NCBI GenBank assembly: GCA_035048485.1
Contig: CM068585.1
Location: 51,403,509-51,467,508 of the forward strand
Origin: Pteria penguin
Lineage: Eukaryota > Mollusca > Bivalvia > Pterioida > Pteriidae
DNA length: 64,000 nt
Direction of reading: 5' to 3'
Shown: positions 36,131 through 48,369 of the stretch, in pieces
Layout: each line of letters opens with the position of its first letter
How positions within the stretch are numbered: position 1 is the first letter of the stretch
The notes under the pieces: generated by a model
Seen by the model: only the letters and a program-made list of their open reading frames with translations
Database searches by the model: none
Told to the model about the DNA's origin: nothing
Made by a program: the position numbers and the translations under genes

Positions 36131-37436
36131 GGACATACCACAACGTCCTTATGAAGTCAAAATTGTGCACTGCATTATTTGAAGCGGGCTGATCTGCAAA
36201 AATCAAGATGAAACATGCTGTAGTACATTTTTTTCTACTCCATTTGTGTCATATCACATAAAGACTTTCTACATCTATTTGAAATGCGCCTTGCTGGGTC
36301 GGCCTTTTTTATTTTAAAATATCAACAGAATGTGACTTAATTACACCATTTTTCTTTTTTTGTTTTTTTCTTTTTTTGTAAAATTATACCACTCAGCAAT
36401 TTCATCCCTGAATTTACATAAAATGAGCACAGCCATAAATATTATTGACAGGCTTCCATTTATTGTTTACAAAACATTTGATGACCAAATCGGGCAACGT
36501 ACCCTTGCACTTATTAAATGTTTGTCGTTAACGCCACATGTGTTGTATGTATCAATCACGTGACTGCCACCAACCATGGATAAAAAATAAACGTATAAAG
36601 AAATAAATTTAGACTATTAAATAATTGCATTTTTACCGTTTCTGCATACATAATATTCACACAAACTATTTGTGCAGTTTTCAGTAAACTATAAAGTTAA
36701 GGAGTGCCGTAACGCTACTGCGTACACATCCTCTATACGAAAGAAAAATAAAGCTGATATATTGACTATGTTTTGACTTGCATTACATTGTCGGATATAC
36801 ACTGGTTAATACCACGAGTTTTAATATCCTGCACTCGTCCTGTTCGACATTCCTTTAAAAAGACAGTATTATGTTCTATTTATATCAGTGCAACGAATCA
36901 TTTAAAGTTTTACATTTACACATAACATTCGAGCTATTTATAAAAAGATTATACCGGTAATCAATAAAATTATCGAAAAAGAGAAATTTATTTGGATATG
37001 TGGTATTCAGAATGACTATGTTGGCTCATGATTATTTACTCCTACTGTAGTTATATTAAGTGTGTGATAAAGGGTGTTAGTTTATGTTTTGCATTTGTTT
37101 TACTTAATATTCAGTTATTTGTTTCATCGCCGCTCTTTTCATTTGTAGATTATATTCAATGACAGTGACAAAATCATTAACAGAAAGGAATGATTCAGGT
37201 AACAAAAATAACGTGCGACTTGTATTAAATTATTGGAACCAAGTTACAAGTTTCCTTTCTTAATTGGTGTCTAAGATGGCAATTCAGTAAAGCTTGTAGT
37301 AGATTCTTCGAGATAATGCACAATCAACAAGATGATATGCAGAAAACTATGGTTTCCTCAACAAAATTTACATATGATCCATATTTTCGATAGCAGGAGT
37401 AGTAACACCATGCTCTCTATTCACTTGATATATATA

Positions 37437-37440
<4 letters not shown>
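36131..37440. other. Intergenic, nothing recognised
   Basis: No supportable feature. Confidence 0.4.

Positions 37441-37441
<1 letters not shown>

Positions 37442-37520
<79 letters not shown>
37442..37520. repeat. (TA)n microsatellite at PLE end
   Basis: 79 bases of TA adjoining the 3' end of the Penelope-like element. A short TA run (about 39515-39528) sits at the other end, so the element probably inserted into a TA tract. Confidence 0.95.
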
Positions 37521-37524
<4 letters not shown>

Positions 37525-37564
37525 AAAATAAGAACATTGTCTTCAAAGCTTAACATGTTTTATT

Positions 37565-37609
37565 CCATTACTACACGTGTTTCGGCATTATGAGCCTCTT
37601 CAGGTAATG
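37565..37609 (-). ncRNA. Type I hammerhead ribozyme in PLE tail
   Basis: Read on the minus strand: stem I CAUUAC, core CUGAAGA, stem II GGC-UCAUAAU-GCC, core GAA, minimal stem III ACAC/GUGU, cleavage triplet GUA, stem I partner GUAAUG. All conserved core positions are present and both main stems are perfectly paired. Predicted cleavage is between 37572 and 37571. Hammerheads with a very short stem III are known from PLE terminal repeats and are thought to work as dimers. Confidence 0.85.
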
Positions 37610-37751
37610 ATGCATGATAATACAACAAGCAAGTATATATACACATATTCTTAGATAATAATGATAACAGTAGAATATCAGATAAAGTATAAAGTAAGTA
37701 TTTTAACAAAAGTATCTGATATAATCTCACATTCCACTACGTGGGATGATG

Positions 37752-38123
37752 CTATGTTTTGTTAAGGGAAGGTTTATATTTGTCGATGAAATCTTGCTCT
37801 TTGATCGTAATGATTGAATAGTTGTCTGTTTGGTATATAGGCATAACCTTAAATTTGCCATTACTGCAATAGTGAAGGTGTTTGCTCACAAATAACACTC
37901 GATTTTGTGAGTGTTTTATATTGCTTTTATGTAAAGCTACTCTGTGATTTAAACATAGTGTTGACCCAATATATTCTTCTTTACATTTGTCACATGATAT
38001 GACATATATTACATTTTTAGAATTGCAAGTTAGTTTTCGTTTTACTAGGAATTGAACGTTACCATTTTTGAAATTATACACATTTCCTTCCATAATTATA
38101 TCACAAACCTTACATTTTTTTAT
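37752..38123 (-). pseudogene. PLE GIY-YIG endonuclease domain
   Basis: The frame carries VIYVISCDKCKEEYIGST, the GIY-YIG pair with the two Cys between, then HR..H, a Glu (KEQDFIDKYKP) and the C-terminal NKT stop. The nick it makes would prime reverse transcription. The preceding CKVC zinc-binding piece is in frame with it, but joined to the upstream linker only across a one-base frameshift near 38118. Confidence 0.85.
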
Positions 38124-38595
38124 TTTTGCATTTTGTTACACCTATATTTTCCGATTCCTCAGTATCAAAATTTGATTTGGCAGATGTAATTAATTGTTTA
38201 AGATTTTTTGGTTGTCTCTTGCTTTTGATTATTTGTATCTTATTTAGAATTTTCTTCATCTTTTCGTCTGTTCTTAAATATTCCAAATGTTTAAATGCTT
38301 GACTAAAAATTTCTGGATTTCGTTTATTGTATGTTGAAACAAATGCTAATGAATTTTTATAGTCTTTCATTTTAGTTTGTCGTAGAATAGATATCGGTAT
38401 GGCTTCGGCCATCTCGAATCCCTTACTTATTAATGTTATGGGATATCCGCGATGTATTAGAGAACTACGTAATTCTTTTAATCTAGATGTTCTTAATTCA
38501 GACGGTTTAATTATTGTGCATATACGTGTTGCAAGAGTGTATGGTATTGATTTTATACAAGATTTAGGATGATGACTCTTGAAGTGTAAATATTG
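38110..38595 (-). pseudogene. PLE linker region
   Basis: It follows the RT after a single in-frame TAA, and reads on with QYLHFKSHHPKSC and basic residues to KRQPKNLKQLITSAK, ending TKCKNKK at the frameshift. This is the typical basic region between RT and endonuclease in PLEs. Confidence 0.75.
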
Positions 38596-39515
38596 TTACG
38601 TATCGGTTGGTTTGCGATAAATATCTGTGATAATTTTATTACCATCTTTTTTAATCATTATATCTAAAAAGGGTAATTCTTTAACGTTTGTTTCCATTGT
38701 GAATTTTATATAAGGATGTAAGTCTTGTAATATATTATATAAATCTTCTACTTTACCCCATGATTGGTTCCAAAATATTATACAGTCATCAAGATACCGC
38801 CTCCACAATGTTTCAAATGATTTAGCTACATTTTCACTGAAGGTTTGTTTAACTTTATTGTATAAACTTTGTTCCAAATATCCTAAAGTAAGTGTAGCAT
38901 AAGTAGGTGCCATTTTAGTTCCCATGGCAGTACTTAAGATTTGTTTATATTGTTTATTATTGAATTGGAATGTATTATTGTTAAGAATTAAGTCTATGGA
39001 TTCTATGATAAAGTTTTCGTTAAAGCGTTGGTGTAATAATTTAGGATGTATTTTTATCCAATAGCTAATTGCTTCTTTACCGAATTCGTGTGGTATATTT
39101 GAACAAAGACTTGTTATGTCAAAAGTTGTTAATAAGGTATTAGGGTCAACTGTTGGTGGAATCTTATTAAGGAAGTCTATGTCGTCTCTTACGTAGCTTT
39201 TTATTTCTTTTAAAAATGGTTGTAATAATATATCTATTAAATTTCTCAGTCTATGAGTAGGGCAGGATGGTCCAGCAATTATAGGTCTAAATTTTAAATC
39301 GGAAGGATTAATTATTTCAATATAATCAGACTGTTGTTGGTATATTGCATGTTTTATTTGATTTGATTTGTGTATTTTTGGTAATCCTTAAAAATTACTG
39401 GTTTTTGATTGGAAGACTGTTAAATAATCTATCTCATTTTTAGTTAAAATGTTATTATATTTATTGCACAGTTTGTCTATCTGACTGAGGATGTGTTTGT
39501 CGATGTTTGATTGTA
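38596..39515 (-). pseudogene. PLE reverse transcriptase (partial)
   Basis: Motifs in order: GLPKIHK, RPIIAGPSCPTHRL, TFDITSLCSNIPHE (motif A; Cys where Tyr or Phe is usual), AMGTKMAPTYA (motif B), RYLDDCIIF (motif C) and FLDI..YRKPTDT at the end. A single in-frame TAA interrupts it at 39388-39390 just before GLPKIHK. Length and motif set fit canonical Penelope-type RT lacking the N-terminal part. Confidence 0.88.
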
Positions 39516-39896
39516 TATATATATATATTAACTCAACGACCATAATTCGATGCATGCAGTAAAAATCAGTATTGTTTGGTCAATAGGATATATCCCATGT
39601 ATACTGGGTAGTATATTAGTTGCATAAAGGTTAATTTACATTTGGTAAAGGGTCGAATATAAATAAAAATTAGAAATAAAGTTTTAAGTTATGGATGTCG
39701 TACTGTTTTCCTTATTGCCATATTATACTTAACTATTGTAAGCAACTGTCTAAATAATACTTGTAATAATTGTATCGATATGTAAAGAGCTGATAAGTAG
39801 AACGTGTGTTGAATTAGCCAAACACACTTTTAAAACTTCAGAGTGATACGGGAATATCAGACATGGAGCTATAATGATTTCTTTACCCTTTTACAG

Positions 39897-40113
39897 GGCA
39901 TTTTCATCAATACCGTCATCATAGTGGTGCTGCTTCCGCTTTCTAGTTCAATTGTCATACTTGTTAATGAGTGTCCCAGTAATGAACAATTATGGGCACA
40001 GAAATCCCGCACATTTCTATGCAAAGATCCCAATGAAGTTTATCACTGTATACAAACAAAAGGCAGTTTAATAGAAATATGTATGAGAGCAATCAAGATT
40101 TCTACTTTTAAAG
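39897..40113 (+). CDS. Gene 3 first visible exon, YHC module
   Basis: Acceptor CCCTTTTACAG, donor AAAG|GTGAGA. It encodes a hydrophobic stretch, then NECPSNEQLWAQKSRTFLC, EVYHC and SLIEIC. A second acceptor, CCGCTTTCTAG, would start the exon at 39947, in line with acceptors of the paralogues. Confidence 0.7.
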
Positions 40114-43100
40114 GTGAGATTCAGTTTTCTTCTGTAATTGTGGTCAAATAAAAGCAATATTTGTTTACGTGTTAATGTCAACCCCCCCCCCCCCCCCCCA
40201 CCACCACCACCAATTGGATTCTGTGTGTTCATTTATATTCTATAATAGAGTACTCTGTAGTCTAACTTAAACTGAAATGATATAGTTCGTGTACGAGTGA
40301 CATCTTTCCTTTGGAAGGTGTAGTTTGATGATACGTGGAAACAATTGAAAGAATAGGCCAGGGATTTTTTAAGTGATATATTTCTAAAGCATAACTTTAT
40401 AAGAGTACCACTGGATGACCGCTATTAACACTACATATTTGGTGTTGCTGATTTCAAGTTTAATATAAGTAGCGAGGGACAAGTACCCTTTATTTCCATT
40501 TACATCACAATCACATAATTATTTGGCCAGCTGATAACGGATCAGGAGTAGATATTATGGACAAAATAAACCATATTTCTAAATTACACGTTGAAATGAC
40601 GGGAAGTAACTCTTACGAAAAGATTAGAAAAGGCCACATTGAGACGGCAGTCAAAATACGATTTTTATCCAGGAAGGAATACAGCATTAACAATGACGTA
40701 GCTAAGGCTATTGAGCAGGAAAGACGTTGATGGTATGTACCCAAACAAACAATTTTGCTTTTATGACATTTTCCCCTGGGCAAAATCATCGTACTCAGAT
40801 TTACAACGTGCAGTTATAAGCCAATACGTCTGAAGCACATAAATCTGATTTAAAGAATATGTCATCAAGAGTTATCCATCTTTTAAAGAAATATATTGTT
40901 CGAGTTCATCCCTTCAATTAGAAGATATGAGTAAGTAAGTGCACTGTAAACATTGATTTCTATAAAGGTGTTGGAATCTGATTAAAAGATACTTAGAAAA
41001 TGATTAAGATAAAACATTTTGAAAAAAAATAAACCAAGTGTTATATGCTTATTTGCAGATTTGTTGAATTTAATACTGCGATACCTGTATCACTGTCCTT
41101 GCACTTACATATACATAGAAATGTACAACCGCAACATGCTTCATTCAATGCTTTGTTTTATATCTTAATTTCAGTTGGCTGCCCATGGGTACAGATTATC
41201 GATGGGACACCCTATTTAGGTCATCCTTTCAGAGAATGTGTTCCGAAGCGTAAAGGATGCCCAGATGAGTCCCACAAGATATACAGTACAAACGAGCTTT
41301 ACAGATGTATGTTTTCTTCTAAATAATTAAATCAAAAGTACATGCAATGCATCTCTACAATGCAAATGAAACTGTGGTGCACTTATCTTTATATTTGACT
41401 AAGTTTGCCTTGGTAAAATTGGAATCTGTGTTACAAATTCGATTAACTTATAAAAAGAATGTTTACTTATTCTTGCAGTTATTTCATTATTCAAATCAAA
41501 CTTTAAAAATCTATTACATGTATTTATAAATTCCGTGTACTCCACATAAATTCAATACTTTACTGTCCCTTGCTGTAATATCTTACTATCAGTGATATAC
41601 TGAGCTATATTATTAGTATCTTATTCCTATAAATGGCACATTAATGATTATGACCCCATGTACTGTAAACTTTGTATGATGGAAATATTTTATTTATCAG
41701 ATCCATCATGCATTGAATCTCGAAATATCACTACAACCAAAGGAACAACCGTTTTAAATGATATAGCAGAAACTACCTCTTCTACGAACGGCTTGCATAT
41801 TGGGTAAGACAAACATATTTTATATTCGAAAAAGAAAACAATAAACAGTAGAACTGAAGTATGCTATTGTATCTTTAGCGTAAATTGTACTTGTAAGATA
41901 CGAACTGATAATACGTACATTTGAAATTAGTATAGAATATTTTCTTGGAGATTTTCATTGATTATTTTATAAGGGTATCACAATATTGGTAGTTGTAAAA
42001 CAAAGAATTGTAATGCCTTATCTAAGTATACCAACCAGATGTATGTGCATGATATGCAAGACGTAATTGACTCACTATTTTGTGTTGTACAATTTTCACT
42101 TTATTTATTCATTGAAAGATTAATGGCGCTTTATGAAATAGGAGAAGAGGATTAAGATTTTAACTGCATATATTGTTTTTCAGAATAATAATATTGTTTA
42201 TAGCCATCAGCAGTTTCATTCCTATGATAACGGTATGGGTGTTATGTGTTAGGAAAAACAGAAAATATAAGCAACGTTATTTGCAAGGTATCTATGAAAC
42301 TAAATCGGAAATGTACATTATAAACATTGTAACAGTTAATCAGTGAGATATAATACTTTCACTATATTTGCATATTATATATATGTTGGAAACGTCAGAG
42401 AAAATCTATGGAAACTAACTGCATCATAGAAATAAGCTGGCATCCGTTACATAGATCTATAGAATTTACAATGTAAAATATTGAATCAGGTGTAACCCGG
42501 ACACCGTAGCGCAGGGTATAGTTTATTACGCTGATAATATTTAAATGTATATTTCACACCGGCTATTTATAGCCTTATGTGTCTTGGAACTTGGGGAAAT
42601 CAGCGCTGTGTCTAATACGATGCACTCGTTTCCACAGGTAATCTGATTGGAAGAAATCAAGTTCGATATCAAATAAAACTCATCTTTATTTAAGCAAAGC
42701 TGGACAGGGAGTGAATTTTCAACATACGAAGATATAAACACAATATAATGCAGTGTACATATAAATAGAATGTACCGGAACCCTGTAGACTAAGTTTATC
42801 AAGAAAACGTTAGCTTACCAGGTATATCATGATTCGATTATCGATCCAAATGAAAAATGAAAACAGTTAAGAAATAAAGTAGTTTTGGGTTTCGCAGCCA
42901 AATTTCTAACATTAGTATTATTGTAAACAAATTACTTTTCTACTTCCAAAGACTAAAGAGTTCCGAATACGCGGGAAATTTGACTAAACAAAATACACTG
43001 CTTACAAAGATAGCGTATTATATGTTTCGATTAAAAGAGAATGTTACATTAATAAAAGAGAATAAGATAATACTGAAATAATTTTTTAGATTCTAGAGTG

Positions 43101-46038
43101 AAAGTTAAACAACTTAAAACATTTCCTGCAAAAACAAAATGAATTAAAAACAACATCAGTGCAAATAGGAATTACGAAAATTAATATTCAATAATACAAC
43201 AAACTAAAAGATAAGAACAAGAAATGAGAATTAATGTAACCTAAAATTCTAATAGCTAAGTCGGTAAAATTATACATTAACTTGCACGTTAACAAAGTTA
43301 CAATATTACTTAGAAAAATTTTAAAAAGAGAAACAACTAAAACTATAATTGAACTTACCTGATTGGAAGAAATCAAGTTCGATATCAAATAAAACTGATC
43401 TTTATTTAAGCAAAGCTGGACAGGGAGTGAATTTGTTAAAGTCACAATCTGTCCAGCAAACTTTGAAGTATGACACTATTTGCTCCAAAGAGTGTAGGTG
43501 ATAAAATCAATTACAGTATTTCCGCGAAAAGTTGTGTAACAAAGAAATGAATTAATAGCAGTCAAAACAGAATAAATAACTTTATCTACAAGGACTATAG
43601 AAGTGTCAAACTAATGCAGTAAAGAATTTATATCAATAGAGTCAAAAGCTAGCTACAATAACTATTTGTGTAAAAGATGTCAAAACTGTGAAATCTTAAT
43701 TGACATGGCAAATGGTCAAGAAATACCTGAGTTTATACCGATGTAAAACTTAATGAAATTATTTGAAAAGAAATAAATAAGATGATAAAAGAGGAAATAG
43801 ATACGCTTCCTCACTCACATACTCTCCAACTTAAATGAAAACGTAAAATAAGAAAGGAAAATTATGAATGAATTACAATTCATTTACTATGTCCTGTTAC
43901 ATTAATTCTTTGAATTATAAAACTTAAATGTAACATATATATGACAGAGTAATTCTACCCTGCCTGTCTCTTTTAATCTAAGATCAAAACTTCAGAATTG
44001 CTCAAATTTCAACTATTTATTGTTAGGATAATATGAATCTAAATCATTCAACATTCGTTTCACTACAATCGGAACAGTCAGAACGGTGCTGTAAATTGAA
44101 ATACATGTATTTAACAAATATCAATAATGTGAAAAACAATACTCCAAATATAAAAGCTATCATTTATGACCATGTAAGTCGACAGTGACTTGCAGGCAAA
44201 GAAAGAAAACTCTTACAACTGACAACACATTATTTGGACAGGCCAGCTAACACCGTATATCTCCTAATTCAATGGATAATAATGATAAAAATTTCTTTGT
44301 GATTTCTTATACAATTTCAATGTATACTCCAACCTAACAGTTATAAATTACTAATCAACTTCTACACAAGATAAGCCGGCGTGGCCTAGTGGTATCGCGC
44401 TTGACTCCTGATTCGGGGTTTGAGACCCGCACTGGTCATGCCGGTGTCATGTCTTTCGGATGAGATAATGAAAACCGAGGCCCCGTGTCGTGGTATGCAT
44501 GGCACGTTAAAAATCCCTTACTGCTTCGGGTGGGTCCGTTGCAAAGGCCAAATTTTGATGTCCTGCATCAGACAGATTCCGTCATCATATACATGGAATA
44601 TTCGTGGTGTGACGTTAAACAAAAATCATTCAATCAATCTACACGAGATAAGTATAAATCTGATGAAGACTGTACCTTTTGACTATTTACACGATTCACA
44701 GGTCAGTCAAAAGATATAATATATACATATATAATTTACTCCCCCACCATGTATGGGGGATATGTGTCTACGCTCAAATATTACAATTTAAACACAATTA
44801 GCTTCAAGTCAAACTAAGTTTGACTTAAATGTATATGAACTACAGAAGTCAGCTAGAACTGCATGATCAATAACATACGAAAGTAAAATTGGAGGAGATG
44901 AAAATATAACTTGATGTCTAATTCTAATCCCGAATCGATATATTACATGTACATATCAGTAACCTGCTCAGTAACTAGCAACATTGCTATCGAACCGTTG
45001 TTTAGTGTCAAATCCAGAGGCACCGATGTAATATGTTGCTTAAGACCAATTTTCTGGCTTCTAAATCCTTAAACGATATTCATATTCAAATACAGATAAC
45101 ATTGTCCTCTAGACCTCTGAAAATTATACCTGAATAAATAATAATAAATTTCTAAATTCTCTAAAATCAAAAACACGTCTTGATAATCACATCAAATTCA
45201 TGTACCAAAGAACTTACCCTTTGTTACCATGGATACAACCAACGACGCAAACAAATGCCGCTTTTCCAACAAATGGATACCGAGACTGATTTTTCATCGT
45301 TTAAAATGCTTAATAAAACTCTTTTAAACTGTTAATAACAATTATACCAAGGTAAAGATTCGATTCCCACGTTTCTAACAGTAACAGGAAAAAAAACCAC
45401 AAGGCATCTTACAAAGCTGTATGACACAAATCACCAAGCACCTGATTAATAATCTATACAGAGATTATAATAATGCAATCGCGCAAAATATAAGTATTAA
45501 CATAGAATTCGAATCCTAGTTTAAAATTCCACCTAATTCTTGCAATGATCACTTTTCTGTCGAATATCCAAAATAAAACAGAAAAGGCAGAAATTGTTAA
45601 TTAAACTGATATTTTATTTTTATTTTAAAATAAAAACAGATTTTTTTCATTAAGACCTTCTGTAAACCAGGAAGAATATGTAAAGGCAAGAAGGTGACTG
45701 GTGTCTCTAACGGTGAACATGCATGGAAATAAAGAAAATTACCATCCTTATTCTGAAAATCAAACGAGTTAGGACCCGATATATTCCAACGATGGTGAAA
45801 AATGAAGGTCTCGCCAATATAGTACCGGCAACATCAAAATCTATATAAATTATTCTATCAATTCCCATACTGCGTGTTTGACTGCTGTGTATATCCTTGG
45901 ATAACAGTGGTTATAGATGAATAATGCTCATTTTTTATTAATTTATTTTTTCAAACAGCTAAAACAGAATCTGAAGTGGAAGCAAACGGACAAACCATCG
46001 TAAACCTCGGAGAACAATCAAACGGAGGAGTTATATAA
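39897..46038 (+). CDS. Receptor-like membrane protein gene 3 (short tail)
   Basis: Five exons: 39897-40113, 41175-41306, 41701-41803, 42184-42287, 45959-46038. All GT..AG, phases 1,1,2,1; the joined frame is 212 codons. Order: hydrophobic leader, cysteine module ECPSNEQLW..C..VYHC..IEIC, second module CP..C..KGCP..ELYR, YPSCIESRN and a Thr-rich stalk, one membrane span, and a basic then acidic tail of about 40 residues without YxxI/L motifs. There is no in-frame ATG in the first exon, so an upstream exon with the start is missing; the true acceptor may be at 39945-39946 rather than 39896. AATAAA at 46188 may be the polyadenylation signal. It is paralogous to genes 1 and 2; function unknown. 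Confidence 0.7.
40557..40730 (+). other. 57-codon open frame in gene 3 intron 1
   Basis: From an ATG the frame reads MDKINHISKLHVEMTGSNSY and on through EKIRKGHIETAVKIRFLS to IEQERR and TGA. Composition is unusually protein-like for this window, with balanced charged residues. I do not recognise it. It could be a remnant of a transposon protein or a mis-spliced host exon; it has no cysteine signature. Confidence 0.3.
41175..41306 (+). CDS. Gene 3 exon, CP/GCP cysteine module
   Basis: Acceptor TTAATTTCAG, donor AGAT|GTATGT. It reads VGCPWVQIIDGTPYLG, then FRECVPKRKGCPDE and STNELYR. Confidence 0.75.
41701..41803 (+). CDS. Gene 3 exon, YPSC and stalk
   Basis: Acceptor TTTATCAG, donor TTGG|GTAAGA. 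It combines YPSCIESRN with a Thr/Ser-rich stalk (ITTTKGTTVLNDIAETTSST) in one exon; genes 1 and 2 split this over two. Confidence 0.75.
42184..42287 (+). CDS. Gene 3 exon, membrane span
   Basis: Acceptor GTTTTTCAG, donor CAAG|GTATCT. It reads IIILFIAISSFIPMITVWVL, then CVRKNRKYKQRYLQ, a stop-transfer sequence. Confidence 0.78.
42643..43434. repeat. 76-bp direct repeats, 640 bp apart
   Basis: 42643-42718 and 43359-43434 are identical but for one base. Each contains CTGATTGGAAGAAATCAAGT, AATAAAACT and CAGGGAGTGAATTT. They lie in the last intron of gene 3. They might be short terminal repeats of a small retroelement or a plain duplication; no primer site or frame supports the former. Confidence 0.8.
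43435..44361. other. Last intron of gene 3, nothing recognised
   Basis: AT-rich, no exon or element seen. Confidence 0.4.
44375..44639 (+). mobile_element. tRNA-headed SINE with TSD
   Basis: Begins GCCGGCGTGGCCTAGTGGTA (box A-like), then GGGGTTTGAGACCCG (box B-like), a body shared with the copy at 20404-20691, and a tail ATTCAATCAATC. CTACACAAGATAA before it and CTACACGAGATAA after it are a 13-base target duplication with one change. It lies in the last intron of gene 3, sense to the gene. Confidence 0.92.
44653..45958. other. Last intron of gene 3, remainder
   Basis: No feature seen apart from a local inverted pair TTCAAGTCAAACTAAGTTTG near 44803-44822. Confidence 0.4.
45959..46038 (+). 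CDS. Gene 3 last exon
   Basis: Acceptor TTTTTCAAACAG. It reads AKTESEVEANGQTIVNLGEQ, SNGGVI, TAA. No tyrosine. Phase fits the membrane exon at 42184-42287, 3.7 kb upstream. Confidence 0.65.
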
Positions 46039-46187
46039 GACAACATTTCATCTTAGTCATTATCCCTTTAACAAGATACATGGATTTTCAGACAATTCAA
46101 TCATTGTAAAATTAATGTTGCCAACGCATCACAGGGTATACACAGTAATGAATTGTGTTTGCTCGTCAGAGAGGTCTATGTAAAAAA

Positions 46188-46193
46188 AATAAA
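46188..46193 (+). terminator. Possible poly(A) signal of gene 3
   Basis: AATAAA 150 bases after the stop codon of the last exon. Confidence 0.45.
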
Positions 46194-46446
46194 ACATTAA
46201 AGAGAGCAGTAGACCACCATACAGAATAAAAAGCCGGTTTTTTTTGTATCTTGAAAATTCAAAGCACAATGATTATTTTCATAAAATCATGACTTCTGAA
46301 TATTGAGTGTATGTGCGTGCGTGCGTGTGAGAGAGAGAGATAGAGAGAGCATCGTAATGTTTGTACAAGTCACAAAAATGCTTTTCAGGTACGTAGTTAT
46401 ATTGCTGTTTTCTTTAGAAATATAGTTTGCAATTATATAGAATATT

Positions 46447-46469
46447 GGGGGGGGGGGGGGGGGGGGGGG
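46447..46469. repeat. Poly-G tract
   Basis: 23 consecutive G. Confidence 0.95.
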
Positions 46470-46973
46470 TTGTTGTTTACAGGATCTTATGATGAGTTTT
46501 ATCTTTTCATATTAATTTTGCATGTGATATCTCTATTTTTTGTATGTTGCAGTAAGTCTTTTACTAATTTGCTAAGCAATGAGCGTTTTCCTCAAAATGA
46601 TATATTCACTGCATGGGAGTGTGTATTTACGATTCACGCTGTAAAACTAAGGCAAAATACTGTATTTATCATTAACATTATTATCTTCTATTAGAATTTT
46701 CTTTAGTTTTCCTCCACTTCTCTGTTCAGTAATCATCTTTTTTGTCCTTTTTTATTTTCACTATCTGGCGCATACGGCAGGTTCCAAGTAATGGTTCCTA
46801 TTATTAATTACTAAAAATTACTAAAAAATTGTAAATTGGGTAAAATTTTGTAATGTATAATGTATCCATAATGCAGCACAGATCATTTAGTCATTCAAAA
46901 TCGAAGTGCTGTATAGATACATACACCTAGTATATTACAGTTGAGATTATAGAATTTAAATCAAGCTCTGGGT

Positions 46974-47186
46974 CCGGCGCCATAAACTGAGAATATACTT
47001 AAGTCAAAATTTCATATTATTTTGTTCATCAATGAATTAATAACTGGGATTTGGATTTTATTTAGTTTTATTCTGTTGATACATAGAATTAAATCACTCT
47101 GCCTGAGAATTTATTTGAACGTTTGACAATGGAATAAATTAAAATGAAATATTTGACTTAAGTATATTCTCAGTTTATGGCGCCGG
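46974..47186. mobile_element. 213-bp fold-back MITE
   Basis: CCGGCGCCATAAACTGAGAA, continuing TATACTTAAGTCAAA, on the left is matched in reverse complement on the right, giving arms of about 35 bases with essentially one mismatch. The middle is AT-rich. No coding capacity and no clear target duplication. Confidence 0.85.
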
Positions 47187-48369
47187 ACGCTGATATTATT
47201 TCTTTTTTCTACTTGATTTCGGAATATGCCAAATACGTTACCAGTTTTGTTCTGATTTCACGCTATATGTGTTTTACTAATTTCTGATAGAAATTTGCAA
47301 TGGAACATACCAGTCATGTATATATCTAGCTGTTGTGAATAATTCTGTCAGTTCTCTACTGGCTCTTTTAGACAAAAAATTAAACAATAAACTTATGGGC
47401 ATTTTACGATCTATGTACAGATTTGTTATTCTATACATTGTTCCTATCATTTTAGCAGTGACAATATTATTTACTTGGAATTATTTGAACATAAATATAT
47501 GTTATTAAAAAGCATGAAATGCAAATGGATAAAGACATTTCTTTTGCATTTGTGTATTTTCTTTACAAAACGTTGATATTATTCATTCCATATGGTCATA
47601 TGGTCTTTTACGTGACAACATCTATCGTGACATGAATTGGTTATCAGCGCCTTACCCAAAACACATCAAAGACACCAGGGGGTGGGAAGGTGGGTACTTC
47701 CATGAATGAAGTATGTTGTCATCATGGACACACTGTAACAATTTCTTTTAACAATTCACAGTGATGTGGAGGATACGAAAATAGTAGCTCCAACCGTCTG
47801 TGCTGTATCCGTTCAGACAACTGGTTTATTTACCAACAAACCAGTCTAACATATCACTTCGTCTATCCCCCGTCCCCCTCCTGCTCAAGACTTTGTCACT
47901 TTCGCGACAACTAAAGATTGTTATGTGAGCGCGTTAAAACTAGCAATGATTTCGATCCCCAAAAACTATCTACTCTGACATATTTACAAAATCAGCTGTA
48001 TTATTTGTATTATTCGTATATCCATACGTTTGTAACTGACGTGTTCATCCAGTCAAATGAAATAACTTTTGCTTTTGGATAGGGTTAAATAGTAACCTGT
48101 CATCAAATCAAACGATAGCAAACCATTCACACTCATGAGACAACATATTATAATGAGATAAACGTAAAGTCTTATATGTTGATTCGATGATAATTAAGGT
48201 ATCTGCCCAATACTCAATTTTGAATGTTATTGACTTGTCACATAATTTAGTGAAACTTCCAACTCGTTTTCGTCATGTTTGTGGCATTGTTAGTGGTGAC
48301 TGAATCGAGGAATCTACGTACACGTCATTAACCATACATGCTGCATAATCATCAAATTTACGGCGCTTT
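47187..48369. other. Intergenic, nothing recognised
   Basis: No supportable exon. It may include decayed downstream parts of the gag relic at 48370-49001. Confidence 0.35.

Larger units (their letters stand above)
37530..39515 (-). mobile_element. Penelope-like element, 5'-truncated, decayed
   Basis: One minus-strand reading runs from 39515 to 37752 and encodes RT, linker and GIY-YIG endonuclease, the canonical Penelope-like (PLE) order. It is broken by a stop at 39388-39390, a stop directly after the RT (about 38593) and a one-base frameshift in an A run at about 38118. The RT starts mid-domain, so the 5' part is missing. A hammerhead ribozyme follows the coding part. TA tracts flank the copy. 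Confidence 0.88.

Noticed and set aside
44420..44719. 99-codon plus-strand frame
   Set aside because: It lies across the SINE body and tail; a matching frame appears in the other SINE copy.
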